64,000 nucleotides of DNA from Ciona intestinalis (Eukaryota; Chordata; Ascidiacea; Phlebobranchia; Cionidae), in NCBI RefSeq assembly GCF_000224145.3, contig NW_004190397.2, positions 601,196 to 665,195 on the forward strand. Reading direction: 5' to 3'. The notes under the pieces are model-generated. The model did not search any database. It was not told where the DNA came from and saw only the letters and a program-made list of their open reading frames with translations. Below are positions 10,223-23,900 of the stretch, piece after piece. The translations under genes and the position numbers were made by a program. Numbering within the stretch: position 1 is the stretch's first letter; every line of letters starts with the position of its first letter.

Positions 10223-13200
10223 TTAACTTTGAATGTATTTTCCCATATCTTGCAATTTTCCTGGAAGGCCATTTATGTTAAACGTGTCAATGAAATCTTT
10301 TGCATCTTTAACTTCTAGAACTTCTTGTATTTGAATAGTTAAGACTTGCATCTGTAATGGGACAAACGATAAAAAATGGCTTTTAAAACCATATGCCATG
10401 AGACCATCTGCGTTCCTTACAGGCAACTGCTCCAACCCAGTGGTCACTAACGGGTTGTCCAAATTATCAGCCACACATAAAAAAATGAAAAATCACGAAC
10501 AAATAATCACCCACAAAGTAACATACATGGTAACTCGTGAGCTGGCACGAGGTGTATGAACACCCGTGTAAAAACAACTGCCGTTTTCCGGCCACGCGAG
10601 TATAAAGTAAGTTACACTTATTCATTCACAAAACTACATGGCTAAATGTAACGTGCTTTATAATACTACCTTCGTGAATTGGCTTCGTAGAGTCTCAATT
10701 TTCTTGTCTGGTTTTTCTCTTTTACCATTTAGCGCCTTATCTACATCTGCGTACATCGATTTTCTTCGCTTTTCAATTTGTGCGATCATTTCATCGCACT
10801 CTTGATCAACCTAAAGAATATAATATGCAAAACTTATATTTGTATATTACGGATAGGGATTGAATACATTTCACTTTCTCGTCCTATATGCCAGTAAACA
10901 AAGAACATTCAAAGAATTATAAAACCGTGTCCTCACGACTCCCATGGACCGGTGTTAATTGTTTAAAAAAAAACGATCAGGATGCTTGGATATTATGTGC
11001 TTAATGATCCAAAATCTGATGCAAAATTATCCTGCAACGGAAAAAAACAATAATCGATATAAAAATAGAAATTAAAATAACAATAAGAATATCTGCGTAC
11101 TGAAAATTACCTTTAATCTAAGCTCCTTCGCTTTTTCATTTAGATCGTACACGATTTTCTGTTGTTTAACTATTGATTCGCCTAATACATCAATTTCTTC
11201 GTTCAGCGCATCTTTCGTGTTTTTCAATCGCCTTTTTATTCTTTGGAATTTTTCCACGACTTGCATTGGTGTTATCTGCGTAATAGAAGTAATGACGTTA
11301 TAATGAATGCAAACTAATTACGAAGCAACATGGCGGGGCAATGCGACAAAGTGCCTAAAGTGCTTTTGTTTTTGAATGCCATATATATAGGTCAAAACAA
11401 ACAGTAAAATTACGTATTTTTATTAGTTTTTTTCGTTACTTTTAAGCGGTCAAGAGATGTATGAAAAAAAGATCTGTTGAAAACGACTGTTGTTTTCCGG
11501 CCAGGCGCGGATAAAGCAGGTTACATACATTATACAAATGGTTAGGGGGAATTGGGACACCTTTATAGCATAATATACAAATATCCTAATTGTGTTTTAA
11601 ACAATTAACAACGGTCTATGGGAAACCTAAGAATATAGTTTAATATTTCTGTGAATATTCTTTGTTTACTACTAAATGGAACGAGAAAATAGGATGAAAA
11701 ATGTTCCACCTTCCCCCACCCTACTATATACTGTTAATAACACCATAAACAAGAAAATGATATATATTTTAATTCCTACTTTATGTTGCTTATGTTCATC
11801 CCCCACCGCACACAGAGGGCAAATATTCACTTTACATTCTTCACACCACATAAGCATTTCCATTTTAAACGCCGCATGTTGGTCACATACAGGATAGTGA
11901 GATTTTCCCTCTTTTTTGAATCTCGCCACGGCCTAAGAGTTTAAAATATGGTTTAAAAAAAGTTCTGCAAAAAAAGCAAGGGTAACTTTCTAAGACCAAG
12001 GCTTCTGAAACTGATTGTTTTCACATTATAAACAACTGTCGTTTTCTGGCCACTCAAGGATAAAGCGTTTTACATTTATTTATTATAATTATAATTAAAA
12101 TTATTTTGACATTTTTTTTATCAAGATAAGAAAATGTAATTGACATAGTAAACCAAAACTTTTCATTATATTTTATAATAACGTATCTGGCCCATTTGAT
12201 GTTGCATTAACCATATACAGTAACATATATTCTGGTAAATATGAATGGATGTATAGCTTTAAAATAGCTGTCTGTTTTAGCGGTTAAGAGTACAGCATAA
12301 GCTGTCCATAATTTTTACATCCATAGTGAATAACATAACACGTGTTATCTATTTAAATTTATTCGTACTTCGTTAAAGAACCAAATATACGGTAGGTTGT
12401 GGGGAAGATAGGACACCTTTTCATTCTATTTTTTCGTCCCATTTGGCAGTAAACAAAGAACATTCAAAGAATTATAAAACCCTATTCTCACGACTCCCAT
12501 AGACCGGTGTTAATTGTTTAAAACACGATCAGGATATTTGGATATTATGTGCTTAAGGTGTCCCGTCTTCCCCCACCCTACTATAATATATTTTATTGCA
12601 GAATACCTCTTCAATGTTTATGTTTCGGGGTAGGCTTTCTATACCAGTAGCATTGTACTTGATCGCACTTCTACATATCGGACAGGAAAATCGTCTGCGT
12701 TGCTATATGATGAAAGAACAAAGTTATCCGTAAAACTAAAAGGCAATGGGTATATATAGTAGGGTGGAAGAAGATGGGACACCTTTTTTATTCCATTTTC
12801 TTGCCCTATTCGGTAGTGAAAAAAGACATTCAAAGAGTTATAAGACCGTATCCTTACGACTCTCATGAACTGTTGTTAATTGTTTAAAACACGATCAGGA
12901 TATTTGAATATTATGCGCAAAAGGTGTCCCGTAGTCCAGAGCAGCGGTTCGAGCCTCGTCGCTGCTACTATTGTGGGCATATATATGTGTCCTTATGCAA
13001 GATGTTTATAGGCAACTCTTTTAACCCGGTGGTCCTTTATGGGTTGTCTAACATTTAAATTATCAGTCATTCATTACAAAAAAAAGAATAAAAATTACAC
13101 CTAAAGTTACACACGTGGTAAAACTGGTTAACAAGATGCCTTTGCCCCGGCAACAATGATAAAAAATAACGCCGTTAAAATTTACCTTTAATTCGAGTTC

Positions 13201-13631
13201 TGCATATTCTATTGCATCTTCAGCACAGTCCATACATAAAGTATGAGAACAAGATAATAAGACTGGCCTGTCGAATAGATCGCCACATTTAGGGCACTGA
13301 AGTTCTTTAGGCAGTTCATCAAAAAACTCGGTAGCTCTACTGGTCCTACCACGTGTAGTATCTGTTATGGCTAGAAATTGAAATAAACGTTAGCTTTTGT
13401 TTATAAAAAATAAAAGAACGTAATGGTTTTGGTTTTTAAAAGTCATAATTTTCATATTTTCTGTTCCGCTTTTGAAAACATCAAACATTTTTTTCTTTTG
13501 AAACGGGGTTTGAAAACTTTACCTTTGCTGATGGAACGATAGCCTTTGCTGATAGTCGAACTTCTTCCTTGTGAACTTAAGAAATCATTTGTACGTATGG
13601 TCGTGTACATGTTTTCTGACCGCATAGTCAT
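10223..13631 (-). CDS. TRIM-like RING/B-box/coiled-coil protein, 325 aa
   Basis: Probable E3 ubiquitin ligase or scaffold of the tripartite-motif class. Seven coding exons on the minus strand (13523-13631, 13186-13370, 12607-12702, 11780-11932, 11111-11275, 10670-10810, 10223-10351) join in frame. The RING runs C62-x2-C65, C77-x-H79-x2-C82-x2-C85, C105-x2-C108 and is split over exons 2 and 3, ending in SLPRN as in many TRIMs. The B-box lies at about 146-180 (VCDQH, WCEECKVNICPLC, HKQH). A Lys/Glu-rich coiled coil covers about 182-283. The last 42 residues carry no NHL, FN3 or SPRY domain. Exons 3-7 all start in phase 0, so exon-wise alternative ends are possible. The ATG at 13631 is the first in frame. 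The introns carry four MITEs and two SINE pieces. The ortholog is not identified. Confidence 0.85.
10420..10628 (+). mobile_element. SINE copy lacking its head, in TRIM-like intron 6
   Basis: Runs from 'gcaactgctccaacccagtg' through 'ccacgcgagtataaagtaag' to an ATTC-type tail, 70 bp from the acceptor of the last exon. Confidence 0.7.
10850..11010. mobile_element. MITE family A, truncated, in TRIM-like intron 5
   Basis: The interior is preserved ('gtaaacaaagaacattcaaa', 'ttaattgtttaaaa...'), but both inverted-repeat ends are weak. Confidence 0.6.
11540..11734. mobile_element. MITE family A in TRIM-like intron 4
   Basis: Left end 'gttagggggaattgggacac' and right end 'cttcccccaccctactata'. It lies only about 45 bp beyond the B-box exon's donor. 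Confidence 0.75.
12391..12583. mobile_element. MITE family A in TRIM-like intron 3
   Basis: Both ends are present; the right end reads 'cccgtcttcccccaccctac'. It ends 24 bp from the coding exon at 12607, inside the donor-side intron. Confidence 0.75.
12757..12935. mobile_element. MITE family A joined directly to a SINE head, in TRIM-like intron 2
   Basis: The left end is intact ('agtagggtggaagaagatgg'). The right end stops at 'aaggtgtcccg' where the SINE at 12936 begins, so one element has replaced or truncated the end of the other. Confidence 0.65.
12936..13160 (+). mobile_element. SINE 5' portion in TRIM-like intron 2
   Basis: Begins with a B-box-like 'gcggttcgagcctcgtcgct' and continues through 'aacccggtggtcctttatgg' and the poly-A-like middle. 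The tail is decayed. Confidence 0.6.
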
Positions 13632-14901
13632 ATTTAACAAGTTATTCCTTTGAATTCAAAAACCGATAACAGTAGACTAATTTCAAAAACAAATAACTCG
13701 ATTCGCTAAAATGCAATTGTCCAAAAACTGTATGTAATGTATCTTTTTTTTAGCTAACTTGAAACTGTAAAAAAGCTATACAGTGGATAAAGTTTTAAGT
13801 TTAAACAGCAAACAAAATATCTTTCTAGCCGCCACACACAGACGGTGTAAGAATATAATGCCCAAGGCGTTACGAGGCATAAATTAAGACCAGACACGTA
13901 CACAAAACACGAGAGGTGGTTTATAAACGTGAATGAGGAGCGTGCGTAGAATATATGCCCAACAACATTGGTTTTAAAACCAATGTGTTTTCGTTTGAAG
14001 TCAATTATAGCGTTGAAAACGCACCTGTAGCAAGTTTTTGAATAAAAATCACTTTTTACTCTCTTTTGAACACATGTGTCGTAGTTCATGCACCGTCCTT
14101 AAGAAAACCGACGCCTTAAATTGCTTGTGTTGGCTGTTGGGTATACAGAAGGATGGGGAAAGATTGTCAACCTTTTCATTCTATTTTCTCGTCTTATATA
14201 GTAGTAAACAAATAAAATTTAAAGAATTATAAAACCGTACCCTCACGGCTCACATATAGACCGTTGTAAACTGTTTAAAATACGATCAGAATATTTGAAT
14301 GTTATTTGCTAAAGTCCATCTTACCCACAATACTATATGCAGAATACATGTGTGTAAAAATTACTTGCGCGTAATGTAAAATTCGGGCTCGAACTTTTAC
14401 AGTACTCAATTCTAAGTTCTGTCTTTCTGAATACGCACAACTAGGCTCGGAGTCTAACCTAACCACTTAACAAAACGTCTGTTTCACTATAAACACATTT
14501 AGTAGCGTCTGGTAAGATTTAGCACATAATATCCAAATAACCTGATCCTGTTTTAAACAATTAACAAGGGTCTATAGAAGTTGTGAGGACACGGTATCAC
14601 ATTTTTTTGAAAGTTCTTTGTTTACTACCAAATGGGATGAGAAATAGAAAAAAAAGTGTCTCATCTTCCCCAACCCTACTATGTAATAGGCTACAAATTG
14701 CAGCTCGACTGTAGTTACAAGCAGAAAAAAGAGAATCTTTTTACTCAGTTAAGTCCAAAATTACACCTAAAACCCAAAAAGAACAAAGAAATACTCACTC
14801 AAAAACGCTTTTATAACAAAATATAAACAATATACTATTCTAATAAAACAATAAAATTTTAAACTAAAAAATAAACGTAAAAAGAACTTGATTTAAAATA
14901 A
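13632..14901. other. Intergenic region with two MITEs
   Basis: Lies between the start of the TRIM-like gene and the 3' end of the ZCWPW1-type gene, both on the minus strand. Family A MITEs occupy about 14145-14338 and 14505-14685. The small open frame at 13754-14089 (minus) has no recognisable product. The stretch next to 14902 is probably 3' UTR of the ZCWPW1-type gene, and that next to 13632 is the promoter side of the TRIM-like gene. Confidence 0.55.
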
Positions 14902-17900
14902 TTAACACTGGCCTATTATATCTGGCATTAGGTCATCTAAATTATCAATTTCTTTGTCATCCCAATTCATTCCTTTTACATCATCCATTTCAAGATCAGA
15001 GAAAACGTTATCACCATCTAAATCTATAACAAAAAAAACACAATAATAAAAAACCTAATCTAAATCTATAATAAAAATGTATTATAAAAAGTCACCTAAA
15101 ATAGGCAAAATCTTTAACAAAAAACTGTCACCTGAATCTATAATAAAACAAAAAAACATCATCTAATAACTAAATGGTTCAACGAAACTAATTTGGGCGC
15201 CTCACGGCCCGTGTAATTTAGGCAAGGGTCAGTCGTTTTTTCTACTATTTACTGTCTAGGATAAAAGGTAATAAACATCGTCCAATTAAACATATAATAA
15301 AAAGATATCTAAATCTGTAATAAAAATTAATCACAAAAACTTCTAGGATAAAAATTTGCTCTAAAAAAAGATTATATAAATGTACAATTAAAAAAATAAT
15401 AAAAATATATGTCTAAAAAGGTTATATAAATTTACAATTAAAAAAATAATAAAAATATATGAATAAAACGTTATCTAAATGAATAACAATAATTTATAAT
15501 AAGAAAGTCACCTAAAACTAAAACTATAATAAAAATAAATAAAACGTTATCTAAATCTAGGATCAAAATATATGATAAAACGTAAAACCTTAATCTAAAT
15601 CTATAACAAAAATCTATAATAAAATTTATAATAACTTTTATTTCTTTTAAACATATCGAAACCAAAGAGAAAATTCAAAAAACACAAAATACCATTATTT
15701 TTTTCCAGTGGTGCTGACCAAAAACTTTCCGTTGTTTGTTTTTTGCTGGGCAACACTGGGGACGGCAACACTTGTTCATCTTTTAAACTTAAATTTATCG
15801 GTTCGTCCTGAGACCCCATGGATGCAGGGGAACACTCTATTAAATCAGGGGACCCAGGACATGGGTTAATTTGGGGGTCTTTAGGGGATTTCCCAGCTGG
15901 ATAATTTTGCTTATTTGTTTCAGTTTTTTCAATTTTTTCGCTGCAGAAAAGTTTTATATATTATATTATTACGCCTTGGCAGTGAGCATGAGGTGTACAA
16001 AGACACCATGTGTGTCTGGTGTATAAGAAGACACCCATGTTATAACTCAACAGTGAGCATAAGGTGTATGAATACACCATGTGTGTCTAGTGTATAAGAA
16101 GGCACCTATGTTATAACTCGACAGCGAGCATGAGGTGTATGAATACACCATGTGCGTTTGGTGTATAAGAAGATACCCATGTTATAACTTGACAGTGAGC
16201 ATGAGGTGTATGAATACACCATGTGTATCTGGTGTATAAGAAGACACCCATGTTATAAGTCGACAGCGAGCATGAGGTACAAACAACCCACCTATTTAAC
16301 TCCATTGTATAAATATCAGGATCAAACTTAATAGCTCCATCTAATGGCACGTCCTGTGACTCTATTTCTGTCTCTTTACTGACATCTAGCGCTGTTTTTT
16401 GTGCCGGGGCCACAAAAGTTGGTTTAAACGCTGTTTTCGTTTTCGCTGACTCTTTACTGCCATCCACTGCCTTGTCCTTATTTTTCTTCTTTTCTGCGTT
16501 AAAATTATGATAATATTGCTTACAAATAACTAGCATAAAAGAGAGAAAATTTGCTTTTTTTTGGAAAAAAATCCCTCACTTTCTTTTTTCTCTTTTTCCA
16601 CCTTCTCTCTTTTTTTCTTTTTCCCATGATTCTCTTCCTTTTTAGACAAAGGTAACATATCATCGGTGGCTGTCTCCCAATAATCATTTGAATCTAAAGC
16701 AAAAACACTCATTATCTAAGTGTAGCGACCACGCTTTTTTTTTTCCAATTAAATGTAAATATGTTTTTAACTGTAAGCAGGAATGTAATGCCCTCTTTTC
16801 ACTGTCGGGCTAGGCACAAAATTACGGAAATATTTGTTTTGATAAAGTAAGTAGGTAAAAAATGTTTAATTACTATTTAAATAGTAATTATTCGGTTTTA
16901 AATCTAAATTAATATTGTAATATTTAAAAAATATATATACTATGTATATTAAAAAGCTTTAATGCAAAAACTCGAAACAGAAAAAATAATGATATGATAA
17001 TAATAACTTTATTTGTCTCATTTTGATTACGGAAGCGAAGATTTAGAAATATTATAAATGAAAAACAGGATATAGCGACAAAACAACAGTTGTTAAAACA
17101 CGCTTTAGTTAAAACATATTTTCATTTAATTGGAATAAAATTAGCGAAAAATTGTTTATGAACTAAAAATATTTAAGTAACAGAGTTTTTATAAAAATGA
17201 GAAAAACATACTTTTTGATTCAGCACTGGGAGATGTGGAGACAGGGACCACTTGTTCCATTAGAAATTTATTTTTCCGTTTTTTCGATTTTCTTGTTTTT
17301 GCTAAAAAATTTTGAAACAAATTTTAAATTTTTTACAACAATGGTAGAATATTAGTCTGAGAGTTTATGAGTAAGGGATGCTGGATTCAAGGCTCGCTGC
17401 CACCACTGTGGGTGTTATGTATGTGACTTTTTCAAGACAGTTAGCGGCAATTGCTCCAAGCCAGTGGTCATTAATGGGTTGTCTAAATTATCAGCCATAC
17501 GTAAAGTAAAAAGTTAGTTGCATGCTTCATGCCTAGGTATAGAAGTCTAATGAAGTATATTGGGGCAAGATGGGACATTTCAATCTCTTTTCTCGTCCCA
17601 TTTAGTAGTAAACAAAGAAAACAGAATCATATAACTATAGCCCAGCCACTCTATTTTTAATTGTTTAAAACATGATCAAAAATTTAGGATTTAGTTACTA
17701 ACAGTATCCCATCTTACCCCACGCCCATAGTACTGTATTTAAGCTTCTGGCCAAAAAAAATGACAAAAACTTACTTAGTGATGTCCATATAGATTCCTCG
17801 TCTCCTTTAAATCTTTGTCCGAAACTAAACTTTTCAATTCGTTTTGCCAAACTCATAGTAAGAGCTTCATCTGCTGCTGTTATTGCTGTATTCAGTTCAC

Positions 17901-20900
17901 TTTTGAAATGTTTTTCGTTACATAAATTCTGAAGGGAGATCAAACAAATTTTGATATGTTTAAATAAATGAACTTATTCATCTTCGTGCGGCGGGGCAAT
18001 GGTAGTTGTTATAACATGGGTGTTCTGTTTGATACACTTCGTGCTTGCTTACGAGTTATTACATATGTGAAGGCTTATTTTGGGAGGTTTAAGACTCCAG
18101 TAAGTAGTAAATTACCAACAAATAGTATTTAAACGTAAATAAAACAGCTACTAGTCGATATAAAGCATTGTACAAAAAACTTCAGTTGGTTGAATGAATG
18201 TAACTTGCTTTATTCTTGCCTGGCCGGAAAACATCAGTGGTTATAACATGGGTATTCTGTTTCATACACCTCATGCGCGCTTACGAGTTTTAAATGTGAC
18301 TTACTTTATCCTTGCATGGCGCCAAATGACAGTCATTATAACACGGCTGTTCTGTTTCATACACCTCATGCGCGCTTCCAAGTTGAATTAAATTAACTTA
18401 CTTTACCCTTGCATGACGTCAAAATGACAAACGTTATAACACAGATATTCTGTTTTATACACCTCAAGCCCACTTACGAGTTACCATGTATGTAACTTAT
18501 TTAACCTGGCGTGGTGGGGAAATGACAGCCATTATAACACAGATATTCTGTTTCATACACCTCATGCCAGCTTACAAGTTTACCGACCATTTTGGTTAGA
18601 AAAATAAAACAGTAAAAACATTTGGATAACCAGAATAGTACTTACCAACTGATTATTTGAATGGTTGTAAGGTTCAATGCATCGCGATGGTATCCACGCT
18701 CTGCTAACATTCTTATCAAGGAAAACAACATGGTATCGAAGCTATAGGAATTAATAAATGTGTAAGAGTTATTTATCATAGTACGCATTGGCATTAGGAA
18801 ATTTTTATAATTAAGCAATTTTTATAACTTTGTTGGGGCATTAGACAATTTTTATAAATTTGTTGGTGCATTAGGTAATTTTTATAATTAGGCAATTTTT
18901 TTTTATAATTTTGTTGGGACATTAAGCAATTTTTATAATTTATTTTATTCTTTATGGGTGAGGTCCTTGTCAAGGACCTGGGATTTAGGCCAGATTTGGC
19001 CTATTACCCCAACACCCGGAAAGCCTGTTTAAGTATTTTATGCAACTGAACGACAGTCGTTATAACACAGTTGTTCTGTTTTATACACCTCGTGCTAGCT
19101 TGCATCTTACTTTGTGAGTGATTATTTTTGGAGAATTTATTAAATTTTTCCTATGTGTGGCTGATAAATTGGACAACCCATTACTTAGTGACCACTGGGT
19201 TGAAGCAATTGCCGCTAAGTGTGGGAAAACTTTACTAAATATGAAAAATTAAAAATATGTTTAACATGTGTCTAATATTGTTTAAAAATTTTGCGTCGCA
19301 AACAAATCAAGAAGATCCTGCGCCCATTGTAAGCGCATGTGTCCTTGGGCAAGACACGGAAATTGCTCCAACGTCCAACCCAGTGGTCACTAATGAGTTG
19401 TCTAAATTATCAGCTATACAAAAAAAAAATAATCACCCACAAAGTAACATACATGGTAACTCGTAAGCTTGCACGAGGTGTTAAACCCCCGTGTAATAAC
19501 GACTGTCGTTCTTGGGCAAGACACTTAACGGTAATTGCTCCAACGTCCAACCCAGTGGTCACTAATGAGTTGTCTAAATTATCAGCTATACAAAAAAAAA
19601 AATAATCACCCACAAAGTAACATACATGGTAACTCGTAAGCTGGCATGAGGTGTTAAACCCCCGTGTGATAACGACTGTCGTTTTCCAGCAACGCAAGGA
19701 TAAAGTAAGTTACATTCATTCATCCAAATGTGCTATGAATTTATTATAAATCAGATTTAACAACAGTAGAACAAAACGTACCACTGCCCCTTCTTCATCG
19801 TATTCATACAACATATCTGTGTCTGGATCGCTATCCACCATAGCTGGCCAACTAAAATTAACATTTTTTATAAAAATATTGTCATAAAAAAATAAACATG
19901 TGATTTTATTAAAAATAGTTTTAGTTTAAAAAGAATTGTTTAAAATTTTAAGTTTAAAAAATGTACACCAAACATACATTGTGTATTCATACACCTCATG
20001 CTCACTGTCAAATTATAACATTTTGACAGCCAGTCAAATACACACCAGTATAAAACCACCTAAATACTTACGGTGGGTAGCCAGCCATCTTAGCCCACAC
20101 TATAGAACCAGCATTGTACTCGGTGTATACGAAGTGATCTTGTGAACTTGATAAACATGACGTCCAATCTACTTCAGGGGCAGAACACCTGGGATTATGA
20201 ATGAATGGATGTAACTTACTTTATTCTTGCGTGGTCGGAAAACGACAGTCGTTATAACATATGTGCCAGTAGTATGGCTATTTTTCTATGAATATAACTT
20301 GCTTTATCTTTGGGAAAATGACAGTCGTTATAACATGACGCTCTGTTTCATATTCATACACCTCGTGCCCAGTTACGGGTTACCATGTATGAAAATTTTT
20401 GATGATTGTTTTTTTTTTATGGCTGAATTTGGACCACCCATAAGAGACCACTGGGTTAGAGCAATTGCTGTTAATTTTGCCCAAGGACACATATGCCCAC
20501 AGGGCCACAACCACCCAAAAATAGTTGGACAAGACACTTAACGAACATTGGCTTTGTCCGGTCCAACCCAGTGGTCATTAATGGGTTGTCTAAATTATCA
20601 GCCATTCATAAATAAATAAAAAAAAATAATCACCCACAGAGTAACATACAAGGTAACTCGTAAGCTGGCACGAGGTGTATGAACACTCGTGTTATAACAA
20701 CTGTCCTTTTCCGGCCACGCGAGGATAAAGTAAGTTACATTCACATTTACATTGCTCCAGCACCATGTTAATTTAATCTCGGGCCTCGGGGTAATAAATA
20801 GAATGTCCAATGACAAAACGATGTAGGACCTCACCCACATTTTCATCAACCTATATTACTGTGGTTAATTAAAATAGGTTAGAACCCAAAACCCATGTTT

Positions 20901-23900
20901 CCTGATCGTTTTATTAGAACAATTAACAACGCTCTTTGAGGGTCACAAGACAACAGCTACATAATTATGTTATTATTTTTTGTTTACTACCGAATGGGAC
21001 GAGAGAACCCTACTGTATATATATATAATATATAATACAGACATAACATGCTATAATATACAAATAATTAAATACGGTGTAAATCAAATAATATGAATAT
21101 AATATTCACAAACTTGTTCTGATCATCATCTGCATTTAATGAACATCTCCAGAAGCCAGGCAGGGAGCTAGGGTCGGAACAATCGGGCAGAAACCTCCAT
21201 TTCAAACAATCTCTTTCTCCACATTGAACCCACACACCTAAGTGTAAGATTCGGTTTGTGGTACGGACATTTGTGCAGAAAAACAGTCATATTATTTTAT
21301 TTTTGTGCAGAAAAAAAAGTCCTATATATTTTTTTGGGCGAAAAACTGTCATATTTTTATTTTGCGCACAAAAATGGTTATATTTTTTATTTGTGTGGAA
21401 AAAAACGGGCATATTTTTAAATTTATGTCAGTTTTTCAATATTTAAGTTTGATGCTGTGGGTCGGTGATTAGGTGACTGCATTATAAGCAAAGGATACCA
21501 GGTTCAATGCTCGATACCGATAGATGTATGTGTCCTTGGGCAAGACCTGGGTGTTGGGGTTTTTGCCTAAATCTTATGTCCCAAGGTGCCAGACTGTAGG
21601 ACCTCACCCACATAGGGAATTACACACAATTCTATAGCAGCCTAGTTAAAATTAAAGTCACATTATTAATCACACCTTTGTTAAAAACTTTTTCACTGTT
21701 TTTCCGACTAGATTCATCACAAGTTTGATGTCGTCTATGTTTTTCTTTTTTCTTTGTCTTTAAATTTCCTGAATTTTTTGTTGCTTGTTTATACTTTATA
21801 TACATATATATATATATATATATATAAAATATTATATTAATGTATATATATTATGAAAAAAAAAGTAAAAAACAACATTAAAAACAACAAACAAAAATAT
21901 AAAATAACTAAAACCAGTCAGAAAAAACAAGCAAAATAAATTAACAGCAGTTTAACAACTAATTAATATATAAATTAAACACAGTTATTAAATACGTGAA
22001 ATAAACCAGTGTTTCTCAACCTTTTTAGCTTGAAGAAATTTTGCGGAAAGGTGGACCTTGAAAATTCAACCCAAAATGTAATTACGACAAAAGTATGCAA
22101 CTTAAAAGCAAAGAATGGAAACTTCAATTTAATGGAAATTTGCTCTCTTTTCATTTTGCTTTCACATAAAACTGGTCTTAAACAAGTTGTAGCCTATTTT
22201 TAAACAGTTGGGCACAACACCTGCAGCATTGTTGTGACGTACGATAAAAAGACCATGAACTCTATGTTACAGTGCTACAAATTTGGCTGGCCAACAGGAA
22301 AAGTTAATGCGAACCAACGGTTGAGAACCACTGCTCTAAATTAAAATTACTAAATCTAATTGAATCCTGTCAAATTTATATTAGGGATAATAAGACTAAA
22401 CTGCTTTTTTACCTAAGCTGTGTCTTTCTTTATCTGGCTTGCTATAACCAAGACTAGTTCTTTTATGTGGGGCTTTTATGGAGTCTAAAGCTGATTTTTC
22501 TGACTTATCCTTGCTGCATTTTTTAAGGAGGAGTTTGGGAGGACTTCTTGTATCCTCCTGAGGACTTGTGGAGGGAGTTATCTCGTTCTGCTCCTGAATG
22601 CTGGTTGGAGGAAATATGGAGTTACCCTAATTTTGTAATGTCTCTATTTTCTACCTTATATTTAACGATTCATGGATAGAAAAAAAATTTTTTTTTCGCT
22701 GCACGATAGTAAACTGTTCAATCTGCGCGGATACTGTGGCTGTCAACAAAAACAGTCAATTTTTTTAAATTAAGACAAAATAAGTTATAAAACAACATTT
22801 ACTTTGTAGGTGTTGAGTTTTGCATTCTTTCAACAAATTGATCGGCCGCCTTTTCACTTTTCGATTTTTCCGAATTCAAATTGTCTGTATAAAGTGTTTT
22901 TGTTATAGTGTAGTTCATATATTTTTAATAACATTTTGGTCATGTTTAATTACATACATTTTTTATCATTGTTTTTTAGTTGCAACATAAAAAAACATCT
23001 CCTCGTTTCCAGTAGCAAAAATTTTGAAATATTTTAAACGAAAAAGACAGAATATAGCGACAAAACAACAGTTGTTAAAGTACGCTTACAGTTAAAACAT
23101 ATTTTCATTTATATGAAATGAGTAATTTGTCTATGTGTCGTAAATCAACATAAAAACAATAAAAAATGGTGTAATGTTGCTGTATAACACACCTGATGTA
23201 GCTTTTGTAAGAACTGCGTCAAAAATTTCATCATATTGGCTGTCTGATAAAGCTTGCTTGGGCTCATTGGTATTCTGTGTCTGTAATAAACAATAAAAAT
23301 GCAATAAACCAGTTGAATTGGATATTACAATATCATTTAAACATAAAATAACGAGGATAATATAACTATATATATAAAGGTGTCGCTGTAGGTGTGCAGT
23401 GAGCCAGTGACCACGCTTATTTTCTTCCAATTAAATGTGATTACGTTTTAACAACTGTTGTTTTGTCGCTATATCCTGTCTTTTAGTTTAAAATATTTCT
23501 AAATCTTTGCTAGCGTAATCAGAAAGACAAATGAAGCTATTATACTATTATACTTAATATATGGTAAAAAAAAAGTTTTTTTTAAGTTTAAATACCGAAA
23601 TAAAACAGCTATACAGTACACGTACATGAGTCTCCACATTTTCCACAGGTGAATATTCAAACTTGCACGTTATTTCTGGTTCTTCAGTGACTTCTTTATT
23701 TAAATCTGGTTAAAAATTTAAGTAACACTTTAAAATTAAATAAAATGGCCAGTCTGGAGAGTATGGCAGTTCCTGAAGCGATCTTGCACGTTTGAGTGCG
23801 CGTGTGCTATTATTAAAAACTGCGTGCAAAGCATGTACATTTTCAAGCCACGTTAGGAAATCTTACTTAATTTAATATGTATTTTTTCTTTGTTTAATTA

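Noticed and set aside
13754-14089. 111-residue minus-strand open frame rich in Cys, Tyr and Phe
   Set aside because: Intergenic and AT-rich, with no domain or signal I could recognise and no splice partners.
15975-16280. CRISPR-like array
   Set aside because: Units are contiguous with no unique spacers, 71 bp long, in a eukaryotic intron. It is a minisatellite.
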